Shown here piece after piece: positions 21,541-28,521 of a stretch of DNA of 28,521 nt. Each line of letters opens with the position of its first letter. The stretch's first letter is position 1. The notes below the pieces were generated by a model. That model was not told the origin of the DNA and did not search any database. It was given only the letters and a program-made list of their open reading frames with translations. The DNA comes from Hofstenia miamia. Taxonomy: Eukaryota; Xenacoelomorpha; Acoela; Hofsteniidae. The position numbers were made by a program, and so were the translations under genes. The DNA lies in assembly GCA_900660155.1 (NCBI GenBank), contig CABFPE010000272.1, forward strand, positions 800,855-829,375. The letters are read 5' to 3'.

Positions 21541-23600
21541 TGACCATAACAAATTGGTTGGGGTAACTTCAATGAAAATGAAGGAAGCATGATGATTTAC
21601 TTCATCCTGGATCATGGCCTCCAGGTTGGTGACGTCTGCTCTGATCATGGTCTTGATATTGTCTTCAAGCTCTCTTTCATAGTGTAGTGGTTCCAATTGC
21701 TACCAGGTAATTAACAAAGCTGGTCTCTATTGAGTTTCAAAACTCATATCTAAGCCTGTGGCTAATTAAGTTCTCTGCTTCTTCCTTGCTAATGGGGAGC
21801 TTAATGGTGGTAATTCGACGGTGAGGGCCATTTGCCAGACAGGTAGTTCGATTGCAATTAGTTCTTCTTTTGTAAGCATTTCAGTAAGAAAGATCTTCAT
21901 AAGCTAAACGACGTCTTTATCAAATGTTTCCCCATTGTTGCACTTCTGGACCACAAGATCTCCTATCTCAACAACCTCAGACAATTTGTTGGTCATAAGA
22001 ATCCGTTCTTCCTCTGTAACTGACCATTTCATAACTGGTCGTGACTCAATGATTCCTAATTTTTCCAGATTAACTCACTCAAGAACTTCTCTGGTTTTTG
22101 GGGAAAAGGCTAAAAGTTCTTCCTCACAAAAAATTGTTCTGGAGTCTTCATTACTTGTTCTATGACAGTGATGTTAGTGATCTTATCCAATCGCCAGGCT
22201 TTGTGCTGAGTTTCTGCAATCTTATTATATGAAGACTGGGGGTAATCATGCCCTCAAGGTTAAACAAAATTTGGTTTTTCATTAGTAGGTCACATTGGTC
22301 TACCATATGGCAGAATGTACAAGTGGAGTCGGTGCCCTGTTTAATTAGTAAATGTGTACACAGAGGGAAATGTGTACCGTGGGAAAACAGCAGGAATTTT
22401 GTTTTGCATGTGGTGCAGCACTTGTACTTCTGTAACATGTCAGTAAAGATATTAAGATCAGCATGGCTGATGCCTAATTTATTACCAATGATCATAGGGC
22501 TAGCTTTGCCAAAAGTGTGTAGGTCCCTCTAGTTGTGAATAAAATTTTTCAAAGTGATTCATCACTTTTTTGTTCTTATTGGGTGACAACTGCTACATGG
22601 ACGTTTTGCAGTGCCTTCCAAGAGAGCAGACATATAGCAATTATGTGTGGGCTCCTTGCAGCCATTCATTCTTGATCCTTGTGGCTGATCAGCAGTTGTG
22701 GGGTGTGCTCCTTAGTTAAGAAGATTGCTAGAAGCCATATCACTCCTCTTGCATATATATAAGTATAAATGCTCATGGCATGATATTCACTCTTGTAAAT
22801 CATGATGAAGTCCTCCATCCTGAAATGGAGCATCTTAATCTCATCTGACATGGACTCTTCCCATTCTTCTTGTAACACCAGTACTAGTGTAATTCCCTCA
22901 ACTTTGGCAATGCAGTGCACAATCTCAAGTACACAATTAACAAGTTTTTAAAATCATTGTTCATGCACTGAAACTTCTCAAGCTCATGTTGACTTGATAT
23001 AAATTTGATGAGGTATCTTAAATGGAAATCATTCATTGTGTGGACTGTACTTCTCCAATAATGGCAGCCTAGGCCTGCTAACAATCAAGGCAATGAAATA
23101 CAAATGTACCACCTCATCTCCAAATTTATACATGCACAGTTTCCAATCCTCAGACTTGTGTGATTGAATTGTGGATAAAGAAGGGGGTACATGACTAGTG
23201 ATTTTGGAGGATGCCAGGTCACTTGGTGGGTTGATATTAATATTAGTAACCCCAAAATGGGATCATATAGTTAAGTTACCTAAATTAGTTACAAAGTTAC
23301 TTTTAGTTGTGTCCATGATTTCCTCAATAAGGTTTTCTTTCAATGTCAAGCTAATTGTATCATCAATGGGAGATCCAGCCATTTTTGACATTCCAGGTGC
23401 TGACTCATGCTGCCAGGAATCAAGTTTCAACACCTTAGATCTCTGCTGTCCTTCCTTAACACCAGGTGTGGACTTTGACCTCCACAACTCTGCTGAGGAC
23501 AGTGAACTTCTATCACATTTCTCTATTTTGTCCAGACTCTCCTTCACTTGGCTGGCAGATTCATTTGATTGAGCTTGGGTGTTCATTACTAAACAGACAG
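21541..23600 (-). pseudogene. Decayed third ORF after pol, unidentified (env position)
   Basis: After the Pol stop, minus-strand frames stay unusually open for about 2 kb: 23586-23263, 22920-22666, 22495-22160 and further pieces down to a stop near 21541. The joined path is broken by stops and frameshifts. The first piece is Ser/Lys/Glu-rich. The middle piece has several Cys (TCTFCHMVDQC). The last is acidic and helix-like (LEDNIKTMIRADVTNLEAMI). Position after integrase is where some gypsy elements carry an envelope-like gene, but I see no convincing signal peptide, furin site or transmembrane anchor, and I do not recognise the family. Confidence 0.4.
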
Positions 23601-23686
23601 ATTAGATTTAGATCCCAAACACTGGTATCATGCACCATCTGGTTATGGGTCTCTCTTTTAGGCCATGTGCATCTCTTAAGTTCAGT

Positions 23687-23944
23687 TTAAATAGATACAT
23701 TACTATCATTAAAAATATCACCAAAATTTTCCTCATTTACATCAACTAGGTTGTCAAATTTATAATATGAATTGTTACCACTGTTCAATAGGATGAACTC
23801 ATCATTATCATCTATTACAATAGAATCAATGTCTTTAATAGTAAAATGTAACCTTTGGAAATGAACCTTCCTACCATTACTTAGAATATATTCATTATGA
23901 TTAAGTACCTTTTCAACTGTGAAGGGACCTGCCCAATTAAAAGC
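23687..23944 (-). pseudogene. Integrase C-terminal (GPF/Y) domain and tail
   Basis: An open stretch of about 85 codons starts with FNWAGPFTVEKVLNHNEYIL and GRKVHFQRLHF, the GPF/Y module that follows gypsy integrase cores. An acidic, asparagine-rich tail follows, ending in a stop at 23687-23689. This marks the end of Pol. Confidence 0.85.
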
Positions 23945-24033
23945 TAATTTTTTAATCTTCTTATCATCAGCACCAGAAGTGGTGGGTACACAAAAGCACT
24001 ATTGCCTTCTTATGGAAATCCTTGTATAACTTT

Positions 24034-24330
24034 TTAGTGAATGCTCTCTGTTGTCAGACTGCTAACATTTTCATGTTGTGACATATGGATTTGTCTAGTG
24101 ACCTCACTCATGAGACTACTCTCAAATTGGGGGCCTCTATCAGAGACAATCCTGCACATCAGTCCAAGCTTGAGAATCCATTCCTTCATAATCTTGTCAG
24201 CTACTGCCTCAGCAGTGGTACAACTCATAACTCATGGCTTCTTGATAATGTCTTGTTTGGTAATTTTCTCCTTGATCAGCATGGCTAAGACTGGGTGCCC
24301 CTTCCAGTCAGCATTGATGTTAGGGAGAAG
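24034..24330 (-). pseudogene. Integrase core remnant
   Basis: ADKIMKEWILKLGLMCRIV followed by SDRGPQFES is the integrase segment containing the second catalytic Asp (SDRGPQF). The zinc-binding H2C2 end and the first Asp segment are not found between RNase H and here; the spacing is too short, so they are deleted. The third catalytic Glu region is not recognised either. Confidence 0.87.
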
Positions 24331-24449
24331 ATCATATTCTGTGCTTGGGATAAATCTAAATAAGACTCTCTCTCTCAGAGCTTTCTTAGATAATGCTCAT
24401 GGGAAGGGAGTGCAGTCCAGTAGTCTGCATTCATGTGCAACCTCCCCCT

Positions 24450-24900
24450 TTGATGAGTGATTGAGAAGTTAAAGTCATTAGGGTACTATATCCAGCAGAC
24501 AATGACACTCAATCAATCTCCTGAAAATTTCCTCAGCCACATGAGGACACTGTTGTTGGTACATGCCTGAAAATGTTTCCCTAGTAGGAAGTAGTGAAAT
24601 TTGTGGAGAGATTCACATAGAGCAAGCATCTCAGTTTTGCTGGAAACATAGTTCTTCTCAGATGTGCAGAGCTTTCAGCTAAAATATTGTATAGGGATCT
24701 CCTGTTTGTTGCTGACCTGGCTTAGCATGCTTCTTATTGCCACCATACTGGCATCACAATCTACTGTAAATTCCGTATCATAATCAGGAGTATTGGGGGT
24801 AGGCAGTTGACAGAGTTTGTTCTTGACTGCATCCAACTTGCTCTGCTCCTCCCACATCCATTCAAAGTCAACATTTTTTTGCAATAAGCTAGAGATCTTT
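24450..24900 (-). pseudogene. RNase H remnant
   Basis: The 24675-24884 frame contains FEWMWEEQSKLDAVKNKL, then FTVDCDASMVAIRSMLSQ, the linker and first strand of gypsy RNase H with its catalytic Asp (DAS). Further on, other frames carry an LMWL block and RGRLHMNADYWTAL, matching the 'G..N..AD.LSR' end of the domain. Broken by stops. Confidence 0.85.
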
Positions 24901-24945
24901 CAGATAACTCATCAATAAACATTACTTAATATTTAAGAAAACTCA

Positions 24946-25640
24946 TTAACTACTATATGTCTTTTCTGTCCTGGGGGTTTTCATACTAGATATAGCATCA
25001 TGGGCATCATTCTTGATTGTAATTTGCCTAGAGCTTAATACACACCCCAGGAAGATGGCCTCTTTCTGTAGGACAGTACACATATTGCCATTAACTTTGA
25101 GACCAGCATTTTGTAAAATTCCTAACATTTGCTGCAACTTTTCAATGTGATCACTAATGGTGTTACTGACAATCAGGATATCATTGATGTAACCTAAGAC
25201 TCCTTTCTCTAGCATATTTCCTCTGTTACATACTGCTGGAATGCAGTTGGGGTGTTACAGATCCCAAAGGCCATGTATTTCCAATTGCATACAAAACCAT
25301 ATAGGGTGATGAACTCAGTCTTAGGTATGTGGGCCAATCACATGGGCACCAGCCAATAAGCCTTGCACAGGTTGAGACATGTAAAGTACCAAAAATTACT
25401 GCATTCATACAAGAGATCTTCAATATGCAGTTATGTGTATTCATCTTTCTCAGTGATGTAATTTAATTAGCAAAAGTAAATACATAAGCAATAACAGTTT
25501 CCTTGCTTAATAAAAACTGTAGGGGTAGCATACAGGCTCTTGCTCCCCTGAATGATACTATTCCCAATTAAATCATTTAGGATTTTTTCATACTCATTCT
25601 TTATGTTTTTGGCTACTTGCCTAACTGGCAGTCAAATGGG
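24946..25640 (-). pseudogene. Reverse transcriptase remnant
   Basis: Fingers and palm blocks in order on the minus strand: LPVRQVAKNIKNEYEKIL, SIIQGSKSLYATPTVFI, LNYITEKDEYT, WKYMAFGICNTPTAFQQYV, then GYINDILIVS (about 25198-25169) and LQNAGLKVN with FLGCVLS. These are the classic Ty3/gypsy RT motifs. The catalytic box is YIND where active enzymes have Y(I/L/V)DD; the first Asp is replaced by Asn (AAT instead of GAT), which should destroy polymerase activity. Several stops and frame changes are present. Confidence 0.9.
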
Positions 25641-26363
25641 CTTATCAGTAGAAGTGTGGATGGTATGCTTTTTGCTGACTGCCTGCCTAAAACTGACGAA
25701 ACCATAGTTGAAAGCACTGTGGTGTCACTGCAGAGTGGATCATAGATCTTTTTGTTTGATTTTTTTGAGGTGAGGGTGAGATGCATTGAATATGGGCGAC
25801 TCTCTCAGGAAGATAGTCAGGCAGATCATAGATAGTGGTAAGAATAGCAGGGCTGGTGATTTTCTCCATCTGGACAGAAATTTGGATTAGATTAACTAGG
25901 CTTCATTTAATCTTAACAATCCTCTTTAAATTATTAAGTACAAGGATGCTGGTGTGCCCTTTTTGTAAAGCATGTCTTGCTATCATAATGTTGCACTAAA
26001 AAGTTGCATTTGGTTGTTTTGAACCTGATTTGCTTCCAGTGGAAAGGCTCAATAACTATGTTGTCAGAAAGCTGGAGCATTAGCTCAACATCATCAACAG
26101 TTCTAAGTTCTTCTCTTACAGCTTCAGATTCCTTGATAGAAATTGTATTATCATTGTAGTCAAATATGCATCAATTGTCTTCTAAAAAGTCACTGCCCAA
26201 GATTATGTTATATGGCAGATTCTTATCAATGGAGTCAACCACAACTAGATTAACTTTCATTCTTTCACCATTAAGTCAGAGGTTAACTTCATTGACAATG
26301 ACTTTATTGTGAAGTATTACCCTGGAAGGATCTAATAGTCAATGACATGCAGGTTCAATCTGA
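25640..26363 (-). pseudogene. Protease end and linker to reverse transcriptase, decayed
   Basis: By position between the protease motif and the first RT block. Short frames are interrupted by stops and I recognise no motif with confidence, although a protease C-terminus and Pol linker are expected here. Confidence 0.4.
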
Positions 26364-26810
26364 TCACACAATATGCCCACTGTTGTCTGTGTCTGTGATA
26401 ATGGAGGCTGAAGCTCTTGTATCTGCTATCACATACACTAACAATCCATTTAAATCAACTGGCAGCACATTTCTCTCTCCAGGCAACTCTCCTGGCATAT
26501 TTCCACATTCATCCAATTCAGAAGCAAACTCAGTTCTTAAGTAGAAACTTTTATCTGATTCTATTGTTAATAACTTGGCTACACATATGATTAGTATGAC
26601 CTGTTTGGCTGCACCAGTAACACAAATGTATCTCTTCTGGCAATGGCTACATGGAAGGTAAGTAGCTTTCATGGGATAGTAGTAATACAGGGCAGATGGA
26701 CGTTGATATTTTTTACCTTTGACCCCACTTTTTTCTGATTGGTCGAGAGGGGTGGCCTTTGACCTGAGACGCCATGGATATTGATGGAGATGTTTTACTG
26801 ATGTCATCAT
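26364..26810 (-). pseudogene. gag zinc knuckle and aspartic protease remnant
   Basis: A 148-codon frame covers the region, with the zinc knuckle in a different frame: CYWCSQTGHTNHMC (CX2CX4HX4C) at 26622-26581. The protease start is in the main frame, where the active-site motif reads DTRAS (26423-26409) instead of the usual DTGAS. Gly to Arg there, a GGA-to-AGA type change, should abolish catalysis. A frameshift must lie between knuckle and protease. The rest of Gag is missing upstream. Confidence 0.82.
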
Positions 26811-26860
26811 GTACTTTTACTAGTTTTTGTGTTATGTGATCTAATTTAGTTTGCATTTTT

Positions 26861-27265
26861 TACTTTACTTTCCCACATTAATTTACATTTTTTTAGTTTT
26901 ACTTTCCCAGATTAACTTACTTTACATTTTTTACTTTCACACATTAACTTACTTTACATTTATTACTTTCCCACATTAACTTACTGTACATGTATTACTT
27001 TACCACATTAACTTACATTTTTTTTATTTTTACTTCCCACATTTACTTACTTTAGATGTATTACTTTCCCACATTAACTTACTTTACATGTATTACTTTC
27101 ACACATTAACTTACTTTACATGTACTAATTTCCCACATTTACTTTTTTTTAGTTTTACTTTCCCACATTAACTTACTTTACATGTCTTACTTTCCCACAT
27201 TAACTTACTTTTTTTTAGTTTTACTTTCCCACATTAACTTACTTTACATGTATTACTTTCCCATA
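26861..27265. repeat. 32-bp minisatellite, about 13 units
   Basis: The unit is TTACTTTCCCACATTAACTT followed by ACTTTACATGTA. Variant units replace ACTTTACATGTA with a T-rich ACTTTTTTTTAG end of 29-34 bp. Both variants are interspersed, which suggests the array grew by unequal exchange or slippage of a mixed block. Confidence 0.93.
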
Positions 27266-27420
27266 TTACATACTTGTTTTATTATACATGATATTGGAAA
27301 TATCACATTAATTTAGTTTACATACTTATTTTACATACTTGTTTTTTTATTAACATACATGATATTGGAAATACCACATTAATATAGTTTATATATTTAT
27401 TTTACATACTTGATTTATTT
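27266..27420. repeat. Tandem repeat of about 65-71 bp, two units plus a partial third
   Basis: Units start at 27266, 27331 and 27402 with TTACATACTTG and share ACATGATATTGGAAATA and CACATTAAT. The repeat shares the 'ttacat / cacattaa' vocabulary of the adjacent 32-bp array, so the two probably have a common origin. Confidence 0.85.
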
Positions 27421-27835
27421 GGTAAAATTTAATAAATGTTTGAATCAGAGAGATAATAATACTAATTAAAAGTTTAAGGGCTTATTTCAGTAATAAAGCA
27501 AAATAATTTTTTGCAACTAATTTATGCAAAAACTCGCAATTTCTAATATTTAATAAATGTAAATGGTAAATCCCACATACGTGTTTAAGACAAGACAAAA
27601 ATGTAATTTATTCTACACTCTGCTTATAATGATCATACATATCATACTATTAAATTTGTCTATTGGGCTAGTTTATCATCATTGTTGTTGGGGGAATTCT
27701 GTAGGAAACAAACACAATGTGCATTTACACATTATGAATTTCAAATGGTAGCATCTAAATTAATGGTTAATATACAAGTCAAACAAGATGACATTCACAA
27801 TATAAAACACATGAATATTAAAAGCTTAAACAAAA
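27421..27835. other. Intergenic region, no gene recognised
   Basis: AT-rich, no repeat or motif of note. It holds the 3' flank of the gene on the minus strand at 27836-28236. Confidence 0.5.
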
Positions 27836-28236
27836 TCAATTAAAAATTCTAAGCCCAATAAGCATCTTGTATTTTCCACCTTTAGTTTTTTCTGCATATT
27901 GCTTGGGTAAGAAGAAGCAGTTGCCATTTTCCATTATAATTTTTACTGCTGGACCATACTTTGTCTGGATACAGAATGCATTGCGAATTTTTTCCCACTC
28001 ACCAATTTTTAATTCATTAAAGGGAATGATTTAATTTGACGCTCTTCCAAGATTTCATTCAGTTCACCAATCACCTCAGGTTGAATTACTTTACCCATAG
28101 TCTCTATGGTATACACAGTCTTTGGTAATATTGGCTTCAAAACGCATTTTTGGGGTTGTGAGAGAACGTCTTGTTTGCTCTTCCCAACTTTTGCGGATTT
28201 TTTAGCATGAGATTTGCTAGCAGCTTTTGGAGTCAT
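27836..28236 (-). pseudogene. Small basic protein gene with one frameshift, function unknown
   Basis: The frame from the Met at 28236 runs 75 codons to 28009. One base appears missing in the C run near 28023; past it, the next frame continues without a stop to TGA at 27836-27838, for about 133 residues in all. The N-terminus is very basic (SKSHAKKSAKVGKSK). The second half is a compact domain with IGEWEKIRNAF, TKYGPAVKIIMENG and FFLPKQYAEK. This resembles, from memory, short proteins with a 'TKYG...FLP+' domain found in repeat-rich invertebrate genomes, of unknown function and perhaps transposon-linked. The frameshift may be a sequencing error or a real disabling change. Confidence 0.55.
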
Positions 28237-28521
28237 TGTCGAATTTAAAAATTGAAAAAGTGTTCAAAGCACAGGTTATTTATTACAAACATTTAGCATT
28301 TCAACAAGGCTTTATATCAGGTGGAAGTGGCGAAAATTGTAACATTTTAACTAGAATAATGTTTTTAATGAAATAATCAGCCTTTTTTGGAGAGTTTATT
28401 TGTGAAAGTTGCTTTATTGTTTACTATGGTAACCAGTTTTTATGCTTTGAAAAGTGGAATTCTCCTTCTCTGTGTAACTTATTCAACTAGTGAAATTTCA
28501 ATGTCTTGTCCAGTGATTTAT
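28237..28521. other. 5' flank of the frameshifted gene
   Basis: No coding sequence seen; presumably holds its promoter. Confidence 0.45.

Larger units (their letters stand above)
21541..26810 (-). mobile_element. Second Ty3/gypsy retrotransposon, decayed and 5'-truncated
   Basis: Read from 26810 down to 21541 on the minus strand, domains come in Ty3/gypsy order: gag zinc knuckle, aspartic protease, reverse transcriptase, RNase H, integrase with GPF domain, then a further decayed ORF. Base composition is less AT-rich than the flanks. Many stops and frameshifts occur, and both the protease and RT active sites carry substitutions, so it is inactive. I find no LTR at either end: the 5' side runs into a minisatellite at about 26860, and no repeat of flanking sequence is seen on the 3' side. 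It differs clearly from the LTR element at 12.5 kb. Confidence 0.9.

Noticed and set aside
23198..24460. Plus-strand ORFs of 124 and 139 codons
   Set aside because: Antisense to recognisable integrase and post-pol sequence of the minus-strand gypsy element.

Overview
The window looks like invertebrate animal DNA. It is strongly AT-rich, has spliced genes with introns as short as 40 bp, holds two canonical calmodulin genes, and is full of decayed transposable elements. Very small introns and Penelope, hAT and Ty3/gypsy elements would suit a flatworm or cnidarian, but the sequence alone does not settle the species. Single-base Ns at 6953, 13721 and 15160 and a 591-bp N run at 16168-16758 show a draft assembly.

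Layout from left to right. 1-938: no gene seen. 963-2063 (minus): 5'-truncated Penelope-like retroelement with a reverse transcriptase remnant, a GIY-YIG endonuclease remnant and a hammerhead-like motif, bounded on both sides by (TA)n. 2958-4285 (minus): calmodulin gene A, five coding exons. 4286-8141: no gene, two TA microsatellites. 8150-9072: non-autonomous hAT-type element with long terminal inverted repeats and an 8-bp target duplication. 9081-11602: no gene. 11611-18051: an old hAT transposon with a broken transposase fragment, split by a younger Ty3/gypsy LTR retrotransposon (12492-17550). That LTR element carries a near-perfect 1.2-kb internal duplication, a missing reverse transcriptase core and a sequence gap in integrase.

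18807-19070 (plus): small intact ORF with a cystatin-like sequence pattern. 19480-20711 (minus): calmodulin gene B, with the same five coding-exon structure as A. 21541-26810 (minus): a second, heavily decayed Ty3/gypsy element with zinc knuckle, protease, reverse transcriptase, RNase H and integrase remnants, followed by an unidentified third-ORF remnant in the position where some gypsy elements carry env. 26861-27420: a 32-bp minisatellite and a second tandem repeat of about 65-71 bp. 27836-28236 (minus): a small basic protein gene with one frameshift.

How it fits together: the host genes seen are the two calmodulins, probably the small ORF at 18.8 kb and possibly the gene at 28 kb. Both calmodulins read the same way, share every intron position and differ at six residues, so they look like an old local duplication later pushed apart by transposon insertions. 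I see no operon-like or defence-like system. The most informative structures are the nested hAT/LTR insertion with both target duplications preserved, and the odd internal duplication in the LTR element.
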